49,159 nt of DNA from Terriglobia bacterium (GTDB lineage: Bacteria; Acidobacteriota; Terriglobia; Bryobacterales; Bryobacteraceae), in assembly GCA_019242155.1 (NCBI GenBank), contig JAFAWA010000177.1, positions 1 through 49,159 on the forward strand, written 5' to 3'. The position numbers and the translations under genes were made by a program. Within the stretch, counting starts at the first letter, position 1. The number at the start of each line of letters is the position of its first letter. The notes beneath the pieces are model-generated. The model searched no databases and was not told the DNA's origin. It was given only the letters and a program-made list of their open reading frames with translations. This document shows, one piece after another, positions 33,843-41,368 of this stretch.

Positions 33843-35686
33843 AGCAGGATCTCCTTCCCTATTATGAAAACGAACTCAGCTTCATCCGTCACCTGGCTCA
33901 AGAGTTCGCCGGCAGTTACGGCAAAGTGGCTGGACGGCTGCTGATTGAGCCGGGCACCGGTAAGTCCGAAGACCCTCATATCGAGCGCTTAATCGAAGCT
34001 TTCGCTCTAATCGCCGGCCGCATCCATCACAAGATCGATGACGAGTTCCCGGAGATCACGGAGTCCCTGCTTAACGTCCTTTATCCGCACTATCTCAGAC
34101 CTATCCCCTCGATGTCCATCGCCCAATTCCGGGTGGACCCCGAACAAGCGCTGCTTTCCAGTGGACATGTAGTGGCTAGAGGTACCGCACTCTACACCCG
34201 ACCGATCGCCGGCAAGGCTACAGCTTGTAGCTTCCGGACTTGTTACCCGGTGACTCTCTGGCCCATCCAAGTGACCTCGGCCGCGCTGCTCCAGGCCGGA
34301 GGCATCGCTGAAGGCTCCGTCAGCGACCGCGCCGCCGCGGTCATCCGCATCGAGTTGAAGTGCATCGGCGGAGGCAGAATGAGCGCGCTGAAACTCGACC
34401 GGCTCCGCTTTTGTCTACATGGTGAACCCCGCATCATACATACCCTTTATGAACTGTTGTTCCATAATGTGATTCGGGCGACGATTCGCGGTCCGGGTGC
34501 CGGTATAGTGGCCTTTGCCGATCTGCCGGAGGATTCCGTGCAGGCCGTGGGCTTTGGCCGGGAAGAAGGACTATTGCCCTATCCCGATCGGAGTTTTCTG
34601 GGGTACCGGCTGATTCAGGAGTATTTCAGTTTTCCCGCCAAGTATCTGTTTTTCGACCTTTGCGGCTTCGATCGATTAGAGCGTACGCGCTTCGGCGAAA
34701 CTTTCCAGATTTTGCTCCACCTCAGCCAATTCGAGCGCAAGGAGCGCCTGCAAGAACTGGAGCAGAACGTCAATCGCGAGACCTTTCAACTCGGCTGCAC
34801 CCCTATTATCAACCTGTTTGAGAGACTCGCGGAGCCGATCCGCCTTACGCACGCCAAGACTGAATACCGGATTGTTCCGGATGTGCACCGGCAGGCCACA
34901 ACCGAAGTATATTCAGTTGATCGTGTGACCTCTACGGTCCCCTATCTCGAGCGGCCGGTCATTTATGAGCCTTTCTATTCGACGCGGCACGTATACAGTC
35001 AGAATTCCGGTCAGGCGTATTGGTATGCCAGCCGGCGCCTCTCGGAAAGAAAGGGGGACAAAGGAACTGAGGTGTATCTCTCATTTGTGAATCCAGGCTT
35101 CGACCCTTGTCTCCCGCCGGAAGAGACCGTTACGGTCCACATCACCTCCACCAATCGCGACCTGGCCGGTGAGTTGCCGCCCAGTTTCAATTTTGGAGAC
35201 CTTTCGCTCGAGGCCGGATCCCTGGTGCGGGCGCGGCTTCTCCTTTCCCCCACCAAACCGGTCCGCCCGCCTCTTCGGCGCGCTCTGCAGTGGCGTCTGA
35301 TCTCCCATCTAGCCCTGAACCATCTTTCGATCGCCGATAGCGGCTGTGAGGCATTACAGGAGATCTTGAAGCTGTATGACTTCAGCGACGACCAGACCAT
35401 ACAGCGTCAGATCGCGGGAATTCTGGCGGTTTCCAGTAGACCGCACCTGGCGCGGATGGTTTCCGAGCACGGCGTTGTCTTCGCGCAGGGCCTAAAAGTC
35501 GATCTGGAATTCGATGAGGACGCCTTCGTTGGTATCGGCGTCTTCCTGTTTGCCGCGGTTCTTGAGAGGTTCCTGGGGCTCTACACAGCGATCAATTCCT
35601 TCACACAACTTACCGCGAGAACCAACCAGCGGAGAGGAGTTTTAAATCAATGGCCACCCCGGTCGGGCGAACAGATCCTTCTCTAG
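33839..35686 (+). CDS. tssF: TssF (VasA/ImpG), T6SS baseplate protein
   Basis: A 615-residue TssF of normal length. Diagnostic blocks are LLPYYENELSFIRHLAQEFA at the N-terminus, DPHIERLIEAFALIAGRIHHKIDDEFPEITESLLNVLYPHYLRPIPS (about 48-95), CTPIINLFERLAEPI in the middle and GIGVFLFAAVLERFLGLYTAINSFTQL at the end. The start overlaps tssE (ATGA) and the end overlaps tssG by 37 bases. Confidence 0.96.
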   Translation: MKQDLLPYYENELSFIRHLAQEFAGSYGKVAGRLLIEPGTGKSEDPHIERLIEAFALIAGRIHHKIDDEFPEITESLLNVLYPHYLRPIPSMSIAQFRVDPEQALLSSGHVVARGTALYTRPIAGKATACSFRTCYPVTLWPIQVTSAALLQAGGIAEGSVSDRAAAVIRIELKCIGGGRMSALKLDRLRFCLHGEPRIIHTLYELLFHNVIRATIRGPGAGIVAFADLPEDSVQAVGFGREEGLLPYPDRSFLGYRLIQEYFSFPAKYLFFDLCGFDRLERTRFGETFQILLHLSQFERKERLQELEQNVNRETFQLGCTPIINLFERLAEPIRLTHAKTEYRIVPDVHRQATTEVYSVDRVTSTVPYLERPVIYEPFYSTRHVYSQNSGQAYWYASRRLSERKGDKGTEVYLSFVNPGFDPCLPPEETVTVHITSTNRDLAGELPPSFNFGDLSLEAGSLVRARLLLSPTKPVRPPLRRALQWRLISHLALNHLSIADSGCEALQEILKLYDFSDDQTIQRQIAGILAVSSRPHLARMVSEHGVVFAQGLKVDLEFDEDAFVGIGVFLFAAVLERFLGLYTAINSFTQLTARTNQRRGVLNQWPPRSGEQILL

Positions 35687-36735
35687 CTCAACTGCTCACC
35701 GAGCGCGCGTGGGAATTTGATTTCTTCCAGGCAATGCGCCTGCTGGCCCGCATCTGCCCGCGCCCGAGATTGATTTCCGGGTTTCGGCAGAGCTTCGAAG
35801 AACAGGTCCGCTTCCACGCTCATCTTTCCGTCGAGTTTCCCGCAAGCATGATCCAATCTATCGGCCGGCCCGCGACAGAAGCCGGTCCGGCGCACGCAGT
35901 TGTAAACTTCCTCGGACTTACAGGGACGCAGGGTGTACTGCCCACGCACTATACCGAATACCTCATAGCTCGTGCGCAGGCTCACGATTCGGCAGCAGCG
36001 GCGTTTTTCGATCTATTCAATCACCGGCTGATCTCATTTTTTTATCTTGCCTGGGAGAAGCACCATTTCGCGGTCGGTTTCGAAGGTAAGTCATTCGCCT
36101 CCGGCCCGTTTTGTCCTCTTTCTCCGGACAGTTCTGGGCGGTTCACTCAATACTTGTTCGACTACATCGGGATGGGCACTCCCGGTCTTTTGGGATGCAG
36201 CGGCATCAACGATTTCGTCCTGCTCTCTTATGCCGGTTTGATTGCCCAGCGCCCGCGTTCCGCGGTTGCGCTGCGGGGCTTACTGGCGGATTACTTTCAG
36301 CTTCCGGTCGAAATTAAGCAGTTCGTTGGTAAATGGTGCCGCCTCGAACCGGAAACGTTATCTTTCCTAGAACCTAACGGCTTCCACAATCAACTCGGCC
36401 AAGGCGCCCTGGCCGGCGACCACGTGTGGAACCGTCAGGCGCGGTTTCTAATCCGCATGGGACCACTTTCCTGGGAACGCTTCAATTCCTTCTTGCCCGA
36501 TGGCCCGGCGTTCCGGGAACTCGTCTGCCTAACGCGCTTCTTCGTGAATCAATCTCTGGAGTTCAACGTGCAATTAGTTCTGCTTGCGAACGAAGTCCCC
36601 TGGTGTACAACCACAGGCGATGCGGGTTCTCCGCGGCTCGGCCTGTCCTCCTGGCTCAAAACAGATGCCTTCGAGGAGGATGCATCTGACCTCGTCGTGG
36701 CCGTTCCGTCCCTGGCCTCGGAATCATCAGTATGA
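35650..36735 (+). CDS. tssG: TssG (VasB/ImpH), T6SS baseplate protein
   Basis: A 361-residue TssG: LTERAWEFDFFQAMRLLARI at the N-terminus, VNFLGLTGTQGVLPTHYTEYLIAR (about 83-106), FFDLFNHRLISFFYLAWEKHHF and GDHVWNRQARFLIRMGPLSWERF. A strong GGAGAGGAG lies before the ATG although the gene starts inside tssF. It works with TssF, TssE and TssK as a baseplate wedge. Confidence 0.94.
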   Translation: MATPVGRTDPSLAQLLTERAWEFDFFQAMRLLARICPRPRLISGFRQSFEEQVRFHAHLSVEFPASMIQSIGRPATEAGPAHAVVNFLGLTGTQGVLPTHYTEYLIARAQAHDSAAAAFFDLFNHRLISFFYLAWEKHHFAVGFEGKSFASGPFCPLSPDSSGRFTQYLFDYIGMGTPGLLGCSGINDFVLLSYAGLIAQRPRSAVALRGLLADYFQLPVEIKQFVGKWCRLEPETLSFLEPNGFHNQLGQGALAGDHVWNRQARFLIRMGPLSWERFNSFLPDGPAFRELVCLTRFFVNQSLEFNVQLVLLANEVPWCTTTGDAGSPRLGLSSWLKTDAFEEDASDLVVAVPSLASESSV

Positions 36736-38087
36736 GAGATCTCCGCAGAGTAGTATGGTCTCGGGGCATGTTCTTAACGCCCCAGCATTTTCAGGCAGCG
36801 GACAATTGGGTCGAGAATAGCCTCCAGTTCCGTTTTAGGGCGTCTGAGTTTGCTAATTGGGGTGCGATTGAACTGCGAACTGACGAAGAAGCCTTGGCGA
36901 ACGGCCTCCTATCGCTCCGTCGCTTCTCGGGCATTTTGCCCGACGGAACGCCCGTCAGTGTTCCCGATGCGGACCCATTGCCCGGCGGCCGCCAGATTGC
37001 CGGTCATTTCCCTCCAAGCCAGGAGGCCCTGGACGTGTTCTTGGCCTTGCCTGAACGACATGAGGGGGGTAAGAATTTCCGACAACGGACCGAGCAGAAC
37101 TCCGAAGCATCCACCGCCCGCTACACGGCTGACACTCTGGAGATCGTGGATGAAAACGGCTATGGGGAGGGAAAGGCGGTCCAGCTCGCAACCAGGAATT
37201 TGCGCCTGCTCTTTGGAAGCGAAAGCCTCGATGGTTTTGTCGCCCAGCGGATTGCCCGCATAGTCAGGGATCAGGCTGGTCTTTACATTCTCGATCCGCA
37301 GTTTATTGCGCCGTGCCTGAATATTGCCTCCAGCGAGTACTTAATGAACCTCCTTCGCCGGCAGATCGAGGTGCTGATTTCAAAAGCGGAATCGCTGGGA
37401 AGCCGCGGCGCATCGCTCTCATTTAATGCTACCGAAGCTGTCGCATTTTGGTTACTGCACACCATCAACTCATACGTGCCGGAATTGCAACACATCTGGA
37501 ACGTGCGCCACGGCCATCCGGAACCCGTTTGGGTCACGTTGCTAAGCCTGGCCGGAAGTCTTAGCACCTTCTCGCCCGAGGGAAAGGCCGGCGAGCTGCC
37601 GCGATATGATCACGATAATCTTGGCCCCTGCTTCACCGCCTTATCGGAAAAGATCCGCGAACTGCTGGATGTTCTAATCAAACCGAACTGCATCTCCATT
37701 CCACTGCGCCTGGTTGAGAAATCCATTTGGACCGGAACTGTCACAAACGACGAATACCTCAAGGGAACCTTCTTCCTGGTACTCAGTTCGCGTATCAGTG
37801 TCGACCAACTGATCAGTAAAGTCCCCGAACGCGTCAAAATCGCCGACCCCAACGAATTGCAGGACCTGATCCGCCTAGCTTTGCCTGGCCTTGCCTTGCG
37901 CCATACACAGAACCTGCCGGGCGCAATCACGTTCAAAATGAACAACCAGTACTTCACCATAAGCCAGACGGGCCGTGTCTGGGACCGTGTCATGCAATCG
38001 CGCAACATCGGCGTTTTCATTCCGCCGGATATCGCCGAGGCGCAACCAGAAGTCTTGGTCGTTTTGCAGTCGAAGGAGGGAGCATGA
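36732..38087 (+). CDS. tssK: TssK (VasE/ImpJ), T6SS baseplate protein
   Basis: A 451-residue TssK, the trimeric adaptor between baseplate and membrane complex. Family blocks are VVWSRGMFLTPQHFQAADNW (residues 7-26), GILPDGTPVSVPDADPLP, the central QIEVLISKAESLG region and the C-terminal FKMNNQYFTISQTGRVWDRVMQSRNIGVFIP. It overlaps tssG (ATGA) at its start and the next gene (ATGA) at its end. Confidence 0.95.
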   Translation: MRDLRRVVWSRGMFLTPQHFQAADNWVENSLQFRFRASEFANWGAIELRTDEEALANGLLSLRRFSGILPDGTPVSVPDADPLPGGRQIAGHFPPSQEALDVFLALPERHEGGKNFRQRTEQNSEASTARYTADTLEIVDENGYGEGKAVQLATRNLRLLFGSESLDGFVAQRIARIVRDQAGLYILDPQFIAPCLNIASSEYLMNLLRRQIEVLISKAESLGSRGASLSFNATEAVAFWLLHTINSYVPELQHIWNVRHGHPEPVWVTLLSLAGSLSTFSPEGKAGELPRYDHDNLGPCFTALSEKIRELLDVLIKPNCISIPLRLVEKSIWTGTVTNDEYLKGTFFLVLSSRISVDQLISKVPERVKIADPNELQDLIRLALPGLALRHTQNLPGAITFKMNNQYFTISQTGRVWDRVMQSRNIGVFIPPDIAEAQPEVLVVLQSKEGA

Positions 38088-38521
38088 ACACCGCCGGGTT
38101 AGATGTGGATCGAATCAAGAGTAATGTAATTCAGTATTGGGCGGAGGAGCCCTGGAACTGGCCGGTGAAGGTAATATCGGCAAGCTCTGCCTCCTCGATG
38201 GGAGCACTGGCCGGCCGAGTGGTTTCGGTCAAGGGTTATATCACTTCCGAAAAATTCGTGCGCGGCCGGCCACTCGATCTTGCGCAAAATATCCTGGGGT
38301 TGTTACCGGGAGAATTGAATAATGGCGCAGTCCTGGTGCGCCTCACTCGCCTTCCGCTGCCCGATGAGTTCGAATTACGGGGCTACACCCAAACGCCGGG
38401 AGGAGAAAGATACAAAGACGGCGACAAATGGCCTCCGGGACTTGGTGCACCGCAATGGAAACTGCTCGCCCCTATCCCAGCGGCGGTCATGAAGGTCGCG
38501 GGCGCCGGAGAACGCTTGTAG
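38084..38521 (+). CDS. Unrecognised protein at the end of the tss operon
   Basis: A 145-residue protein I cannot assign to a family. It starts inside the tssK stop (ATGA overlap), so it is made together with the baseplate proteins. It has no signal peptide or membrane span. Features are a Trp-rich early block (YWAEEPWNWPVKVI, about 18-31), a Gly/Val-rich beta-like stretch GALAGRVVSVKGYITSEKF, an amphipathic segment LDLAQNILGLLPGELNNGAVLVRLTRLP, and a Pro/Gly/Trp-rich tail. It ends 13 bases before the convergent pseudo-caspase gene. Position suggests a baseplate or regulatory accessory component; cargo or an immunity role is also possible. Confidence 0.7.
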   Translation: MNTAGLDVDRIKSNVIQYWAEEPWNWPVKVISASSASSMGALAGRVVSVKGYITSEKFVRGRPLDLAQNILGLLPGELNNGAVLVRLTRLPLPDEFELRGYTQTPGGERYKDGDKWPPGLGAPQWKLLAPIPAAVMKVAGAGERL

Positions 38522-38534
38522 CACGCGTTTGGAA

Positions 38535-40058
38535 TTATCTGAGCGCTTGTTTCACTTCCGGCGTGTCTCGCAACATGCATCGGAAGCCCACGTTATTTGA
38601 GGAACCGCCCTGGCCTTCCCGGTAAGAGATTCGCAGGTGTTTTTGTGGAGCGCTGGCCCATGACCCGCCGCGCACCACATGCCTGATTCCCTTGTCGGCC
38701 TTGTCCGGCCCCTGGGGATCTTGAGCCGGAGATTGCTTGGCAACCTTTTCGTAATATGTAGGATTATATAGATCCTGAACCCATTCCCACACGTTGCCGG
38801 CCATATCGAACAGTTTATAATTCGGCGTCGGGTCAAACTTTCCAACTGGAGCTAACTCCGCGTACTGGTCATTCCCGGAGTTGCCCTGAAAGTTTGCCTT
38901 ATCCCGACTAGTGGTGACATCGGGGTACGGATAGACCTCGTGATCTCTACCGTCGCGCGCTGCCCTTTCCCACTCCGCTTCGGTTGGCAACCTTCCTCCC
39001 GCCCAATGACAATACCGCTGTGCATCCGCCCAGGAAACATAGCACACTGGTAAATCGTCCGCCTTGAAGCAATTTGTCGGACCGCCCGAATGTTTCCACT
39101 TGGTTTTTGTCAAATTGAGATAGCGCTGCCAAGCGCCGTAAGTCACTTCGGTCTGGCCCAACCAGAATGGCTGTGTAATCTCCACGAGGTGTTGCGGTTT
39201 CTCCGCGGGTTCGCACTGCTTTTCGGAGGCCGGTGCGCATCCCATCCAAAACTTCCCCTCAGGAATATAAACGTACTGCATCCGATCCTTGCTATTGACT
39301 TGTGGTTTACCGATCGGAACTGGTTCGTGGAAATAGAAACGAGGCACATCGGCGCTCCACGCCTGTAGATGCTGCCCGCCATTCGAGGTAGCCTCCACGT
39401 CGTCCCTCACTTTCGCCACCAAATCGGTGACATCCAGCCCCGGTTGCGGTATGAACCGCACAAGCGCTGCAGTGAAGAGACCCATATGCTCCCGGATCTG
39501 AGTAGTAACGCGATTGGGAGTGTTTGAGGATAACAGCCAGGTGCGCGCCGCTGGTGTCGGCTGCCCTAAACCCATTCGCCCCTCACGCCCAGAAACTTCC
39601 CAATTCGCATCTAGGATGATCAGACTCAACTTTACAGGAGGCTGCTTCGATGCCAGGCCCTTCTGCAAGCGGGAAACGGAGAATGCAACGTTATAGATGT
39701 TCTCGTTGGATGCGGGATCGTAATCTATAGGCAGCAGGTAGTCATCGCCCCGCCGCTCCAGATACCCGGAGTAATAGACGCAGTACACGCCTCCCGCTCT
39801 TGCCGTCGATAGGAACTGCTCCAGAATGCCCGTAAGAGAATCTGATGTCAGGTTAAACTGTACCTCTACTTCGAACTTTGCATCCCGAAGTACTCCCGCC
39901 AGTGCTTTGGCAGGTAACTGCCGGTAAGCGGTATTGCTGAGGATCAATGCGCGCCTGGGGACAACTTCAACCGCAGCGGGGCTCTGTCCGTAAAGAGCAC
40001 CGCACAGTATCACTCCGATAACTAGACGCCAGAATAAGAAGCTACCGCACTGCGACAT
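38535..40058 (-). CDS. Secreted pseudo-caspase fused to an FGE/SUMF1-like domain
   Basis: A 507-residue exported protein with a signal peptide (about 1-25). Residues about 33-245 have a caspase-like (C14) fold: VPRRALILSNTAY, then VYCVYYSGY where the catalytic His should be (Tyr99), and LSLIILDAN where the catalytic Cys should be (Asn152). Both catalytic residues are lost. Residues about 260-500 are a formylglycine-generating-enzyme-like domain (GKFWMGCAP, TEVTYGAWQRYL, GRLPTEAEWERAARDG, FDMAGNVWEWV, VRGGSWAS, NNVGFRCM) without the C-terminal catalytic cysteine pair. It is probably a binding or scaffold protein. It converges on the tss operon and may have a nearly leaderless mRNA. Confidence 0.85.
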   Translation of the reverse strand: MSQCGSFLFWRLVIGVILCGALYGQSPAAVEVVPRRALILSNTAYRQLPAKALAGVLRDAKFEVEVQFNLTSDSLTGILEQFLSTARAGGVYCVYYSGYLERRGDDYLLPIDYDPASNENIYNVAFSVSRLQKGLASKQPPVKLSLIILDANWEVSGREGRMGLGQPTPAARTWLLSSNTPNRVTTQIREHMGLFTAALVRFIPQPGLDVTDLVAKVRDDVEATSNGGQHLQAWSADVPRFYFHEPVPIGKPQVNSKDRMQYVYIPEGKFWMGCAPASEKQCEPAEKPQHLVEITQPFWLGQTEVTYGAWQRYLNLTKTKWKHSGGPTNCFKADDLPVCYVSWADAQRYCHWAGGRLPTEAEWERAARDGRDHEVYPYPDVTTSRDKANFQGNSGNDQYAELAPVGKFDPTPNYKLFDMAGNVWEWVQDLYNPTYYEKVAKQSPAQDPQGPDKADKGIRHVVRGGSWASAPQKHLRISYREGQGGSSNNVGFRCMLRDTPEVKQALR

Positions 40059-40065
40059 CAGATGG

Positions 40066-40071
40066 ATTATA
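40066..40071 (-). promoter_or_regulatory. Candidate -10 box giving a nearly leaderless mRNA
   Basis: The minus strand reads TATAAT seven bases before the ATG of the pseudo-caspase gene, so transcription would begin at or next to the start codon. No ribosome site precedes the ATG, which agrees. The -35 element is weak. Confidence 0.4.
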
Positions 40072-40274
40072 GTACGCCGCCATTGGAGTGAATGCCATGG
40101 ACTATCGCGACACGCGGCGGCGACCTGCAGGATGGTGAGGTCTCCCGGCCCAAAAGGATCGTCTGCGGCCAGGCAGACGCTTTCTCAAATACCCAGAAAG
40201 GGCCTCCTCGGAAAGCAAAACCGGCACACATTTTTGATATGATTTACCCAAAATTCCGGACGAGGTAACGACAA

Positions 40275-41162
40275 ATGCCTGGCTACAGACTGCCTGGACC
40301 GTTATGCGTCACCACCTACCCAGCGCTTGACGAAGGGACCAGTTCCTTAACGTTTTCCCCAACGCCGGGTCCCCTGTGTGCGTCACGGGGAAGTCCCATG
40401 CATAAGGCGTCGCGCCGAAACACTGGCGCTGGTTCAGCCCAACGACAGGTCATTGAGAAGGCGCGCGCGGATGCCGTCAACCTGTTGCTCAAGCGACTGG
40501 ATGACCTCAACCAGTGGGAGGTCGAGATGAAGGCTCTTACGGCAGACCCGCAGACTCGCGCGATGGATGAACTGATTAAGCCCTTGTCGCTACGCGGCGA
40601 GACTACGAGAAAGCTTTTCTTCGGATGGTTTGGTACCGTGAGCGCTGCCGCGAGAGACAAGATCCGCAAGCGAATTTTGAGAGCTATGCGAAAGCTCAAA
40701 ATGCTCCGTGACTCCGATTTCGTGAATGAAGTGAAGGAAGAAGCATACGCCTACGTGTACCCAAACGTCATAGATCACGGCAAATACGAACGGACTGTCC
40801 ACCTTGGAAAAGAATTCTGGAGTGCAGACGATAAAACGCGTGCTGGAACACTGATTCACGAACTCTCGCACTTTGTCACGGTTGGCGGCACGGACGATGT
40901 CGGAGTTGAGCGGAAAGACCGTGCCGCGACGGATTTTCCGGGGAAAGAGGTAAACCCCAAAAGAGACATCTCATACGCGACGTATGGTGGCACGCGCGGG
41001 ACTCGACTGGCCGTAGACCATGCCTCCTTGGCTCTGAAGAATGCCGATAGTTTCGAGTTCTTTATCGAGGGAGACGAGCCGTCAGTGGTTCAGGATGAGC
41101 ACGGCAATATGGACACGGAAGGCTTCGGTGACTTCCCCAGCCTCGGCAATAACCGCGGGTAG
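40275..41162 (+). CDS. Asp-zincin (M35/lysine-specific metalloendopeptidase-like) protein, candidate T6SS effector
   Basis: A 295-residue metalloprotease-like protein. The catalytic part (about 140-275) has HELSH (195-199) as the HExxH zinc site, GGTDD (204-208) supplying the third-ligand Asp of Asp-zincins, and the family block NADSFEFFIE near the end. The N-terminal 40 residues have no signal peptide but hold a duplicated motif, RLPGPLC and, 26 residues later, TPGPLC. A charged helical region (about 50-130) links the two. It sits next to the T6SS and kinase genes, and the lack of a signal peptide fits T6SS export. No immunity gene is recognised. GAGG lies nine bases before the ATG. Confidence 0.78.
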   Translation: MPGYRLPGPLCVTTYPALDEGTSSLTFSPTPGPLCASRGSPMHKASRRNTGAGSAQRQVIEKARADAVNLLLKRLDDLNQWEVEMKALTADPQTRAMDELIKPLSLRGETTRKLFFGWFGTVSAAARDKIRKRILRAMRKLKMLRDSDFVNEVKEEAYAYVYPNVIDHGKYERTVHLGKEFWSADDKTRAGTLIHELSHFVTVGGTDDVGVERKDRAATDFPGKEVNPKRDISYATYGGTRGTRLAVDHASLALKNADSFEFFIEGDEPSVVQDEHGNMDTEGFGDFPSLGNNRG

Positions 41163-41368
41163 CGGAAGGTGCCGTGGACACACTGGGTAGCCTCTCGAGG
41201 CTCTTCGTACGGTGCTACGGATCGGTGATGAAGGTGCAGCCGGGCGGAAATTTGCGAAAGGACAGAGTTAAATCCACTCCTGAGATTGGACAATGATGGT
41301 CTTGCTGAGCGAACTGTTCCGCTGTTTCGGCTAATCGACACTTCCTGGCGCGTCCGGAAGTGTTTCGA

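Noticed and set aside
40221-40240. Possible sigma-54 site before the Asp-zincin gene
   Set aside because: CGGCAC is followed at the right distance by TTTGA, which lacks the invariant GC.
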